From: Epithemia pelagica
Taxonomy: Eukaryota; Bacillariophyta; Bacillariophyceae; Surirellales; Surirellaceae
Length of the DNA: 64,000 nt
Reading direction: 5' to 3'
Assembly (NCBI GenBank): GCA_946965045.2
Contig: OX337232.1
Span: 2,914,001-2,978,000 of the forward strand
The notes under the pieces were generated by a model. It saw only the letters and a program-made list of their open reading frames with translations, made no database searches and was not told the DNA's origin. A program made the translations under genes and the position numbers. Each line of letters begins with the position of its first letter. Positions within the stretch are counted from its first letter, which is position 1. Shown piece after piece: positions 29,337 through 40,100 of the stretch.

Positions 29337-32300
29337 TCACGAGTCTTGATCTAGCTTGTTGAGTGTCGACCACTCGGATGCCAGTTGGTCCATCGTGGGT
29401 GAAGTCGTGGCGGGTTTCGAGGAGACGGATGGATACACGGGCAGTTGCGACGACAAGGTTGGACATGTCGACAAGGACGACGATGCTTCCGGATCGCGGT
29501 TCCTGACGGCCCATTCCTGCGCCAGTTGCTGGGAGGCTTGCGCTGGGTTGGCCATGTCCTGTAGTGAGTGAACCTTGGTCGAAGCTACCGTTTCCACAGT
29601 AGAAGAAGACGGCAGCTCCTTGTCCTTATTTCGTGCCATCCAGTCAGCTTGCAAGTGATCCCTTGTGGCCGTTTCGGATGGCGGTTCCAGGTCCGACAAG
29701 AACGAGTTTGAACCGTCAGCTATAGGGTCGCTGTTGGTTGTTGTTCGAGACGAGGAAAAGGCTGGAGTCCAGGATGGTTGAAATAACTCCGCCACGGCAA
29801 CGGGTGCTCTATCTTCTTGTTCCAGACGGATGGTTGGTTGGGTTTCAGGGTTGTTTGGCGAAATTGGTGGAAAAGGAATGTCATTGGTGACTTGCCGTGG
29901 TTCGGGCGATGCCGACGTCCGTTCCTGGTTTCGTTCCGCCCATTGTTGCGCCAATTCTTGAATCGATGGCGATTTGGTCCGAGAGTTGGGCACTGAGTCA
30001 ACGACGGTTTCTCTTGGTTGTGGCGTGCCCGCATCCGTATAGTCCTTGTTCATGGTATCCCATTCTCGAGCCAGATCTTCAATCGATTGGAGTTCTGGTG
30101 GTGGCGGCATGGTGGATGACGGTAATAGGGTTTCCGGCAGTGTTGTTTGGTCCGGGCCAGTAATTTCTTCGTCCTTGTTTCGTAGGGTCCACTCCCTGGC
30201 CAAATCCTCCATACTGGCGACACTGGGTTTTACAGCAGACACGGTGATGGTTTCGTTGACATCACGGTTGCGTTGGGTCCATTCACGAGCCAAATCGTGC
30301 ATCGACTCGGGAGCGACACTGTGCGCCAGTGGTTGTGGTGGAGATGATGGTGACTCGGAGACTGTTGGTCCCATGGAGCTTGTTGTTGTTGGTGGCGGTG
30401 GAGTCGACTCTTGTCGGACGGCTATGGACAACTGCTGTTGTTGCTGCTGGTTTTCTTGCTGTTGTTGCAGCATGGCTGTCGTGGCTTGTTGCGCACGAAG
30501 GGTTTCCAACACGCCCCATCGGGCATGGCCTTGTAACGCCCATTCGGCCACTTTGTAATTCCGCAATTGAAACAAGACATGGGTCGGTGTGGGTGGAGTG
30601 GACAAGCGTTGGGCCCATTGTGTGACAACCTGGTATCGATCCGGTAAGGAGGAGGAGGAGGAGGAGGATTCCTCGGTGGGAGTCGCCGTCCCTGTGGTTC
30701 TGGATGATGATGATGATGACGATAATGATGAGGGAGGAGAAGCGCTATCACCAGAAGAGGCATTGGTGGAGGCTCGCTGCTTCTCTAGGGTCCATTGTTT
30801 GGTGAAATGGGCCAAGAGTGCCACCGATGTTGGATCAATCATGGCGGGTTCCGTGGCCGCGACAGAATTGTTGGAGGGATGGTCCAAAGTAGGTGGATGA
30901 TTTGGGGTGGAGGTGGATTCCATGGTGGGAGTAGGAGTTGGGGAGGAGGAGGATTCCATAGGAGTCGTTACGGCAGGAGAGGCCGTGACACGCCGTGTAT
31001 CGGACCAATCGACGTGGACCGAAGCCAGACTGGTGCGGTCGTTGTTGTGGTTCGTAATATTGTTGTTGTTGTCCATTTGCGGTTTGGGTTGTTCTTGCTC
31101 TTGTTGTGCCCAGATGCGATTGACCATGGCCGCCGCCTTGTCCAGTGAGGACCGTTGTTTGGTTGGGGGAGCGTCGGTGGTTGTCGTGCCATCAGTTTCT
31201 GGATCTTCTTGCGACGAAGACCAAATGGAATCAATCAAGGATGCTGCTTGGTTCAAGGACGATTCCGAAGAAGAGGTCGCACGACGACGACGACGACGAT
31301 TACTATTGTCCGTGACATCTTTGGCATGCATGTAAACCGGTTTTTCATTGGGAGCCACTGGCATGGTGGACATGCGACTGTTTTGGTACAATTGTTGGGC
31401 ATGACGCTTTTGCATCGCTGCCATGAAGGCTCGTTCTTGTTCATGTTGTTGTCGATACTTTCGGAGCAAGGGATGCTGATTGGTAATCTGCTGTTGCTGC
31501 TGGTGGTTGTCGTTGTCGCTGTTTTTGTTGTTGCTGCCATGTTCTCCAGTGGACTGAGAAGGACCCGAACGACCCTCTTGTTGTTGCTGCTGTAGTGTCG
31601 GTGGTGGTGATGATTCCAGGGCCGCGTCCTTGGCCTTGATGTCATTGTTGGCGGTTTTGTCCTTGCTAATGCGCTGGAGTGCTTCTTGGATCAAGGCATC
31701 CTTTCGTTTCGGATTGTCATCATTTGGAAAGGACTTGGAGAATTTGGTGCTTGTTGTGGGTGGTGATGATTGTGGTGGTGAGGAAGAGGAGGTACGGCGA
31801 TTGGTACTGGTGAAAGTGGTGCGATCCGTTTTGGGTTGGGCCGATTGTTCGAGAGCGGTCAATTCTTGTTCCAATTGATCCAATTCTTGTTGAATGCGGG
31901 TCAAACGAGGCAGCGTCGATTTGGCATGGTGATAATACTCTTCCAGACTTGTCGACGACGACGAAGTGGAGGAACTGGTTGCCGTAGTGTCCGGCACTCG
32001 TGGTTGCTGTGATGGTTGTTTTTGTTGTTGTCGCATGACGTGTCGTTTCAAGGTATCCAACATTTGACCAAGTTCGGCCAGTTCGCGATGATTGTTGTGG
32101 TCGTCCGTATGGTCTCCTCCTCGTCTCTTGTGGAGGTGACACTGGGTCGTCGAGCTGCTACAGTAGCGATGAGCACCACCTTTGGACCCTGTGGAGGACG
32201 CTCCAGTGAATGGGCCATGGCTGTGTGTTTTTTGTCGTTGTTGTCGTGCCAAGAAGGAACCACCAGAAATAGGAATGCTCGAGGAAGAGGAACCTCGAAA

Positions 32301-32429
32301 GATGGGTGGTGGCTGTTGGGAAAAGGCTTGACAGTACCAGACATGACAAGACAAGGATAATGCCACTACGAAGACAGCAACGAAGGAAGAAGCAAATGTT
32401 CCCCCTTTCGTTCTCATGCTCAAATTCAT
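29337..32429 (-). CDS. Plastid-type disordered protein with repeated LAxEW motifs (1030 aa)
   Basis: The start is taken at ATG 32429 (a second Met follows four codons on); the frame is open upstream only with non-ATG codons. The N-terminus is a signal peptide (hydrophobic F-A-S-S-F-V-A-V-F-V-V-A-L) ending C-Q-A-F, which fits the diatom plastid-import motif. The rest is mostly disordered, rich in Ser, Thr, Pro and Gln. Near residue 620-670 is a folded-looking module L-P-D-R-Y-Q-V-V-T-Q-W-A-Q-R ... K-V-A-E-W-A-L-Q-G-H-A-R-W-G. From about residue 710 to the end come seven copies of a short motif, consensus L-A-x-E-W-x-x-x-N-x-D (for example M-E-D-L-A-R-E-W-T-L-R-N-K-D); the last one is the C-terminus. 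Two related Trp motifs (S-I-W-S, R-I-W-A) occur earlier. The giant protein at 37156-49260 shares presequence type, module and motif. Function unknown; a plastid scaffold or enzyme-condensing linker is my inference. Confidence 0.75.
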   Translation of the reverse strand: MNLSMRTKGGTFASSFVAVFVVALSLSCHVWYCQAFSQQPPPIFRGSSSSSIPISGGSFLARQQRQKTHSHGPFTGASSTGSKGGAHRYCSSSTTQCHLHKRRGGDHTDDHNNHRELAELGQMLDTLKRHVMRQQQKQPSQQPRVPDTTATSSSTSSSSTSLEEYYHHAKSTLPRLTRIQQELDQLEQELTALEQSAQPKTDRTTFTSTNRRTSSSSPPQSSPPTTSTKFSKSFPNDDNPKRKDALIQEALQRISKDKTANNDIKAKDAALESSPPPTLQQQQQEGRSGPSQSTGEHGSNNKNSDNDNHQQQQQITNQHPLLRKYRQQHEQERAFMAAMQKRHAQQLYQNSRMSTMPVAPNEKPVYMHAKDVTDNSNRRRRRRATSSSESSLNQAASLIDSIWSSSQEDPETDGTTTTDAPPTKQRSSLDKAAAMVNRIWAQQEQEQPKPQMDNNNNITNHNNDRTSLASVHVDWSDTRRVTASPAVTTPMESSSSPTPTPTMESTSTPNHPPTLDHPSNNSVAATEPAMIDPTSVALLAHFTKQWTLEKQRASTNASSGDSASPPSSLSSSSSSSRTTGTATPTEESSSSSSSLPDRYQVVTQWAQRLSTPPTPTHVLFQLRNYKVAEWALQGHARWGVLETLRAQQATTAMLQQQQENQQQQQQLSIAVRQESTPPPPTTTSSMGPTVSESPSSPPQPLAHSVAPESMHDLAREWTQRNRDVNETITVSAVKPSVASMEDLAREWTLRNKDEEITGPDQTTLPETLLPSSTMPPPPELQSIEDLAREWDTMNKDYTDAGTPQPRETVVDSVPNSRTKSPSIQELAQQWAERNQERTSASPEPRQVTNDIPFPPISPNNPETQPTIRLEQEDRAPVAVAELFQPSWTPAFSSSRTTTNSDPIADGSNSFLSDLEPPSETATRDHLQADWMARNKDKELPSSSTVETVASTKVHSLQDMANPAQASQQLAQEWAVRNRDPEASSSLSTCPTLSSQLPVYPSVSSKPATTSPTMDQLASEWSTLNKLDQDS

Positions 32430-32749
32430 CGTGTTGTTGTGGCTCTCATGGGGGAATGGTTTCCCAAAATTGGAACGAATGAGAGAGATATCCGAGGGTC
32501 GTTCCAACAAACAGGTGTCTCTCTGACAGAGTGTAGTGACACGGTGCGAGAGGAAGAAAACGAAGGTGTGTGAACAGAGCAGAGTTGTGATCTAGAAAAT
32601 GGCGCGGTAGGGGTGGAATGGCGGTGGTTCTCGCGTCATGGTCGACCTTTCTCGTAATTTCATGGTTTCGACAGACACCTCAAAAACTACCAAACGTTTT
32701 GTACCTTTACTTTTAAACAGAAAATAATGAACATCACATACTCATCACG

Positions 32750-33022
32750 CTAAAGCTTGAACGACGAGCAGATGGTCTTGGCCAGACAAGTGACTGGAAA
32801 GCGACCCATTGCCACCACTTCGATTTTTCCCGCCATCCTCTTTCGCGCAGGGTCGTCCACGGACATGCGCTGTGAAAACCAATTGCCCTTTCCGAGGCCA
32901 TACACGAAGCGCTTGCCGAGAATTCTTGCTACGGCAGTTCGATCATCGGACCACATTTTGTCGTCATCACACATACCGCGAAGAGACCATTCCACATGTA
33001 CATGCTTCTCGCAAAGAATGTA
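32750..33022 (-). other. Open frame continuing in register after the MATE stop codon
   Basis: Immediately past the TAA that ends the MATE gene, the same frame stays open for about 90 codons to a TAG (32750-32752). Its composition is protein-like (W-S-D-D-R-T-A-V-A-R-I-L-G-K-R-F-V-Y-G-L-G-K-G-N-W-F). It has an internal ATG but none at its beginning. It may be an extra MATE exon reached by splicing, a former extension cut off by the TAA, or chance. I do not recognise the sequence. Confidence 0.3.
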
Positions 33023-36000
33023 TTAATTCTTGCAGTCATCGTAATCCAAGTCGGGCCCTGGCAGCGTCAGGAGTGGTTTCGGGGTGTTGGACAAGAGAGA
33101 GGAGGTTGGACTGCTGAGGTCATCGTTCTTGCTCTTGCTCTTGTCGTCGTCCTTGTCATCGTTGCTATCGTCCACAGGGACACTGCTTTTCCGGCTTGTT
33201 TGACTCCTGCTGCTAATGCTCCTTCTGCTACAGTCATCATAATCCCATTTCGCTTGGGTATATCCCAAGACGGCGGCCGCTTCGCGCTGTTCGGCATCCA
33301 ATTCTCTCCACTCAAAGTCGGAAATATCCGGTTCCAAATCCTTGTTCCACAGTTTCTTGGTATATCCCAAGAGTGTCGCCGCCGATTGGACTGTCCACCA
33401 CAAGAACAGCACAAGAAGCACAAGAAGAACACCACAACAAGAAACACAACAAGAACAACACAAAGCGGGAACAAACAAGTGTGAGAGAGACACTAGGACA
33501 TTTGGTCCTCGTTTTCAACTCCAAAACGTACCAGACGGAGGGAGTTCATCCCAGTCAAAGTCATCATAGTCGATTTGAGCGAGACTGCTCGAGTCAATGT
33601 TGCCAGCACCCTTGTTCACGTCGTTGATCACATTGGAGGACAATTTTTTCCAATTGGAGCGCAACAAAAAGGAAGCATTAATGGCACCGGAAAAGGCATA
33701 ACCAATCACGACGGCACCCGTAATGCTTTCCAGATTAAAGTCCAAGACAAAGGTAAAGACGGCACACAGTGGAATGGTCACAAACCAACTTCCCAAAAAG
33801 CTCATGGTAGTGGCCAAGGCGTATCGTCCTTGGGCGCCCAAAATGGTCCAGCACATGGAACCAAACATGAGAGCCATGTTGCCTATACCAATAAAGGGCA
33901 AGAGTTCCGAAAGCATGCGTTGCAAGGTTTCATCCTTGGTAAAGAAACGAGGCAAAATGTCCTTGAGGGCAATGACAGGAATGGAAAAGATGAGGGAAAT
34001 GAGGACGCCCACATACAGTGCCTTGTTGGCAATGGACCGGGCCCGAAAGGGTTGTCCTGATCCCAACATTTTTCCCACTTGAACTTCTGCGGCATCGGCC
34101 AAGGCCAAGGACACTTCTTCAATCGCCTCCCAAATATATCCCAGCAAGCCCCAGGCAGCCACTTCGGCGGGTCCCATTGCGCCCACAAAAAATGTTAACA
34201 ATTCCCATTCTCCCGTCATGAGAACGTAGCCAAATGACAGGGGCAAGGACGTTTTGAGAAAGACACGGACGGCTTCTCCATTGGACAGGGCAAAGTTTCC
34301 CACCATGCCGGCCCATGCCTGGCGCTGGAGCCATCCACACGACCAGACCATGACGACAAACAACATGGTAGAAAGGACATCTAATGCTAGACCCAAGACG
34401 GCCAAGTCACGGAGACTGGGATTTCCGTATTTGGCATAGAGAAAAAAGGCCGCAAAATGGGTACCCTGCTCCACAATGGAAAAGGCCGCGGTATACACCT
34501 CGTATCCCGTCACTTCCAAAATGTAATCCAGTCCTTCTCCATAGGGTTGGACCAAATAGGTCAAGAAGAGAATTTGGGAGTAACCGACGGCAATGTCGGC
34601 CACTTCTTGGTCAAACCCAAAGAGTCGGACCACGTCATCCATAAGGAACCACCAGATGACAATAAAGGGGAGAAAGAGGCCTTGATAAAAGATGATTGCA
34701 ATTTGAACATATTGTCCAGCCAGATAGTGTTCATTGGCTCCAATGGATTGACTGCAAAGAGTAAAAAGACCCGTAAAGGCACCTTCCATAAACATGGTGG
34801 ATAACGAAAAGACGAGATCCACAATGAAAAGAGCCGAGAGCTCGGCGGTTCCAATCAACCGGCCGATGACAGCAACTTCCATGAGTTCGAATCCATGGAT
34901 AATAAAGGTATGAATTGTAAATGGGAGAGCCAATTTGATCAAACCCTTCATATCTGCATCGCATCGATAGAATTTAAATCTCTTGAGACCACGAACAGTT
35001 TGAAAGTTGAAGGATGACTGTATCCCGACACTACTCATGTTGGATTGGGTGCCTTCGTCTTTTTTGGCAATGTTTTCCTCACTGCTTGTATCGCTCGGAT
35101 CGACATCGGCTACCGCGTCCACAAATTCGGTCGCATTGCCATGAAACAAGGTTTGTACGGCTTGCGCAGCTCCCTGGACGCGACGTTGTTGTCGTTCCTT
35201 GGGATGCCAGGTTTCCGCACTCGACACGTATTCGTCCACGACTTGTTGGAGTGCCGCCAAACCTGCAAAACTAAAGACAGACGCCGCTTTGGAGGAGGCT
35301 TTGGAAGATGCTCTGGAACCAGCCACAGAGGGCTGATCCTGGTCATTGTGGCGTCGGTAATTACTTCTCTCACTCAGTGTATCACTGGGTTGTCGTTTGT
35401 GACCTCGATGTTCCATGAAGGAATCGCTGACTTGTCGTCGATGAGTTTTGTTGATAGCGTCGGGACGAATCGGACTCAGCGTGCTGGGCAAATATCCTTC
35501 ATCAAGAATATTCTCGGGAGACCCTACAATGACCGGCTTGCCATGGCTGAGGTTTTGTGGTAGATAGCCTGCATCCAACAGGTCATCATCGGACCCATCA
35601 CTATCGCTCTTGGATGGACCACGACTGGTATTCTCCACAGTGGCAACAAAGGTTTGGACGTTTCTCCCTTCTGGCGGTTCCAATTGGCGAGGGGCATCTT
35701 CATTCAATGGAAAAATCATGAGTGGAGCACTCACCGAGACCAACGACTTTTGGTCCGTAGGCGAAGAACCCGGTGCATCTACAAGAGAGCATGGCTCTTT
35801 TTCATTCTCTTTTAAGTAATATCCCTTTGGATCGTTGGGTGCTGCTTCCAAGGAACCTGACTCACTGCCCTCGTCCAAGAGAGAAACATTTTCCGAGTGT
35901 TCCGATCCCTGAGGTGCAACGTCATCGCTCATGTCACTAATGAGACTACGAGATGAACGGCCCACACTCCCAAAAAAGCTCGTTGTCGCGGCCATGGAAG

Positions 36001-36427
36001 AGTTTACAAAGGTCTGGTCTTGAGCACTCTCATTCATTGCGCGAGGCTGTTCCACGTCCTTGTCCTCCTTCTTTTCTTTTTCTTCCTTTTCAAACGTGTC
36101 TTGTAGTGGATTGGGATACTTTGGCCACGACGTTTGTATGTTCTTGTTCAATTGTCGACGTCGCTTTCGTCTTGCCTTGAGCCTTTCTCCCAGACATACA
36201 CACACTGGGATCAAGGCAATAATGAGAACCGAAACTGCAGTGGTAAGAATCAATGCCCAGGGACTCGGGTCCACCGTTTTCTCTTCGTAATTCAAAAAGC
36301 CATCATCATCGTAGTAACCATCATCGTCGTAATCGTCATTGTAAAAGTAAACCTCGTGGCCTTTCACTTCTCCAGAGGCATTGTATTCATGAGAAGGCGC
36401 CATTCCTTCGCCCATTAGCTCCCTCAT
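33023..36427 (-). CDS. MATE-family multidrug/toxin extrusion transporter
   Basis: Two exons, complement(33023..33390, 33532..36427); the 141-nt intron has donor GTACGT and acceptor ACAG, and splicing keeps frame (1087 residues). MATE proteins are secondary transporters that expel organic cations or acids using an H+ or Na+ gradient. Residues 1-480 are not part of the usual family: an Asp/Tyr-rich start, one predicted membrane segment (P-W-A-L-I-L-T-T-A-V-S-V-L-I-I-A) and a long Ser/Asp-rich cytosolic-looking stretch. The MATE core (about 490-930) has twelve hydrophobic segments with L-A-L-P-F-T-I-H, V-A-V-I-G-R-L-I-G and G-A-M-G-P-A-E-V-A-A-W-G. Exon 2 supplies a C-terminal tail with two copies of a motif A-A-x-x-L-G-Y-T-x-x-x-W. 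The intron falls where the frame would otherwise lose this tail. Substrate and membrane are unknown. Confidence 0.85.
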
Positions 36428-37155
36428 GCTTCTTGATGGTTTTTGTGGTCTGGTGTTCGGGATGCAAGATGGACTTTGAATGGCCTTCGAAGTTTGCAGG
36501 GAAAAAATGACTGGACTTGAGTTTCGCCCTACGAAAAATTGGAAAACCGACAGTTACGAGATACTCGTAATCCCCCAACACGACATCCATCGGACAGGAT
36601 TAAATACACGTATACACACGTGCTGGACTACAGTAGAATTTTTATCGGGACCACGCCAAGCACGAGGCTGGAGTCATGGGGGTGACCGATCCTTTTAAAT
36701 AGATTAGAATCAGAACAGGTAATCTTGTATGTATTCATAATCCAGCTTGGTCGAGTGACGCGTGCAGGGCCTCTCACTGCGCGACTGAGTTTCAACAATA
36801 AAGCAATAACGGACTAAAGAAATATTAATTTGAACGTTGGTGGAATTCAACGGAAACAGAGCATGTTCATTTCTTGTTCACCGGCGCGCTTGTCATAATT
36901 TGAAGACAAGAGCAAGCGGCGACAAAAATGCGACATAAGGCTACATACTACATACTCCTAGTCCATTACTCAGTACTCCTACTTGGTTGTGGTGATGGTT
37001 AAAATTGGACTATCATGCAAGAGACATACAAAAGTATACAAAATATGTAGGAGTAGGAGTACAAAAAGTGAGGCCAGGCTCCCCTGTTTCAATCCATACT
37101 GCGGCAAACCGAAGCAACCTCACAGGATATTGGGATTCCGTTAACATGCGATTTC
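36428..37155. other. Intergenic DNA upstream of the MATE gene
   Basis: 5' flank of the MATE gene and 3' flank of the giant gene, both on the minus strand. Nothing definite is seen. Confidence 0.4.
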
Positions 37156-40100
37156 TCAGTTCTCCTCATGATCCTGGTTCATTCTAGCCCATTCTTGTGC
37201 CCACTGTTCCGTTGACCTGCCCTGGTCCTGGGGATCGTTCTCCGGGATGGTGTCTGTGGATTCTTCGAAAGAAACGGATGAAGAACAGGAAATAAGAAAT
37301 AAGGTTCACAGAGGTCATATCACACCAAGCGCCTGCTCGTTTCCTCGTTTGTATACAGTCTTGTGTTTTGTGGTTTACGTACCTGAAGCAGATTCTTCTT
37401 CCGACGACGAACCAAGAGCCCCACGAACCGCCGATACCCAGTAATTGGCCCGAAGATTCTCCAAGATACCCCACCGTGACTTTCCTTGTGCTGCATAGGA
37501 CGCGACTTTGTGGTTGCGAAGATGGAAAATGACTTGATTCACAGTTGGAGGAACGGGTTCACGTGCCGCCCACTCGAGGACAGTCTCATAGCTGTCGGGC
37601 AATCGTTCCGGCTCCACGTGATCCGATGGTGGCACACCACCCGTTGCATCTTGGTCGCTTTCTTCTGTATAGCTAGTTTTTGACATAGATTCGTCTAAGC
37701 TCTTCGACTCTGCCTCGGTATCAACAAAACCTTCGTCTTGCTCTTCATTTACTGAGATTGACGACTCCGACGAGGGCATGGATGACTCAGACGAGAATGG
37801 GTCTTTCAGCGGTACAGACATGACATCGAAAGCATCACTTTCTCGGTTCATGTCCACCCATTCACGAGCAAATCGTTCCATGGAAGATGTCGATGTATAC
37901 AAGGAAGTGTCGAGTTCCACCGGGTCCACAAATGTGTCCAACTCGTCGTCTTCATTTTCGTCGACTGGAGGTTCATGTTCCTTTGCTTCATGTTGAGCGT
38001 TGGAATCGATTCGTGAGTACGTTGCTGGTTCCGGTATCTTCCTCTCAGCGTTCAAGTTGATCCACTCTTGAGCCAGTTGGTCCATCCATACCCGTTGACT
38101 TTGTGGGAGAGACGATCCGGTGTTTCCCGGTGGCGGGCTTGGAACTGAAGTAGCGTCTTGGTCAGGTTTTGAGTTTGATTTGGCTTTCGGTGTCGACACA
38201 CCAGACGAGGACGAGAAATTATCAGTAGGTGGGCGATTAGGCATTTCGTTCACTTTTTCAGTCATTTGTTCGCTGTTCATTCCCGTCCATTCTTTCGCCC
38301 ATTGATCCATTGACACTGATGGATACCCTTGTTGCGTCGACTGGACGTCACGCTTTTCGGTGGCCCATGTTTCCATAAAGGGGGGAGTAGCAACGTTCGA
38401 CTCTTTGGTGTTTTTGTTCATTGAAGCCCATTCGCGGGCAAGTTGTTCTCCATATGAAGGAGCTTGTGCCGATGAGACCTCAGGTCCATTAGAGGCGACG
38501 GAGCCGCCAATACGCTGTTTATCCGATAAGTTCGTTTGTGAAGCAAGTCCGCTTGGAAATGATGTGCTTTCCGTGGAAGAGCTGTTCTGTTTCCAAGCTT
38601 CCGGTGCTGTGTCTGTATCCAAAGGGGGTGATGACAGATTGCTTGTCTTCTCGCTTTCTTTAGTCTGACCAGTATCTCCTCGTGCCTGAGGCTGCGCTTG
38701 GTTTTGGGATCCACTCCAAGAAGGAAACGAAAATGTCCATCGAATCGAACCAGTACTTTCATCTTGTTGCGTATTGCTCACGGTATTATCACTGACAACT
38801 GATTGAGGAGGAACGTACTGACCACCGGACATTGAGGAGCTCGGAGTAGGTGGATTTAGATCTACACCGTTGTTGGAAGGATCAGATGACAACCCTTCTA
38901 CGGTCGTCTGAGGGGTGCGACCATCCATCTCCCAGTCGAACGAAGGGGCCTTTGTATTCTCATTCTGATCCTCTGTAGGTTTCGAGCCAAACCATGGGAA
39001 ATTAAATCCTGTTTGCGACTGGGGCTTCCTGTTTTCTTCGTTTGTGGGGCGGTCGGAGGCATCCGACCTCGGCTCGCTCAATGAAGGCACATCCCCAGGG
39101 ATTTCGTTGTGATTGGAAGTGTGCGGGGGCACCGTGGAACTTTCTTTGATTTCGTTGACACCAGGCGGCCCTCTGCTAGTTGATGGTGGAAATAATGTGT
39201 TCTGGGACTGGCTACCGAGCCTTTCGTCATCTTTGTCTTGATTTCTACTTGCCCAGTCTTGGCCGATCTGATTGAACGCCGATGACGATGATGCAGCTCC
39301 AGTTGTAGGCTCCGCGGAAAAACTCCATTTTTCTTTGCCCCCATTCTCTCCAATATCTGCTGCATCCCCTGATTTTAATTCAGATGATGAAACTCGTTGA
39401 ACATAGGCTGATAGGTCTGGAAAACGTGGGGATGGATCTTCAGAATCTTGCGCAGTTTGACCCATCGCAGCAAAGTCACGTGCAAGCTGCTCCGTATTCA
39501 TTTGTGATGCTGACAACCCCTGATTAATTTCCGCATTATGAACAGAAGACGAAGCACCGTTCTCATCAGATAGCGTCATTGGTGAAGCCGCAGGAATCGG
39601 TACCGTCGAACCAGTATCACGGTTGCCAGAAGAACTATCTGGTTTCGTTTCTTGTTGGGTGATGGGAGGGTTGTCCGTGAAGAGTCTGTCTTCGTCTTCC
39701 TTCGATTTCTGTGCCTGCTTCCAGAGTCCGCTCCATGGTGAATATTTGTTTTCTGAAGAACTCTCCGGTTTCGTTTCGTCCGCAGAAGGGGACAAATCTG
39801 TTGCCGCTGAGCGTTTCTCCTCTTTTGGATCTTGTGCCTGCTTCCAGTTTCCACTCCATGGTGAATATTTATTTCCTGAAGAACTCTCCGGTTTCGTTTC
39901 GTCCGTGTTAGGACGTCTATTCGCTAACGAAGTGTCTTTATCCTCTTTTAGATCTTGTGGCTGCATCCAGGAGGGTCTACTCCAGGGTGAAGACTCATGT
40001 CCTGAAGAACTCTCCGGTTTCGTTTCGTCCGTGGAAGGTGACAAATCTGTTGCCGATAGGCGTTTCTCTTCTTTTCGATCTTGTGCCTGTTTCCAGTTTC

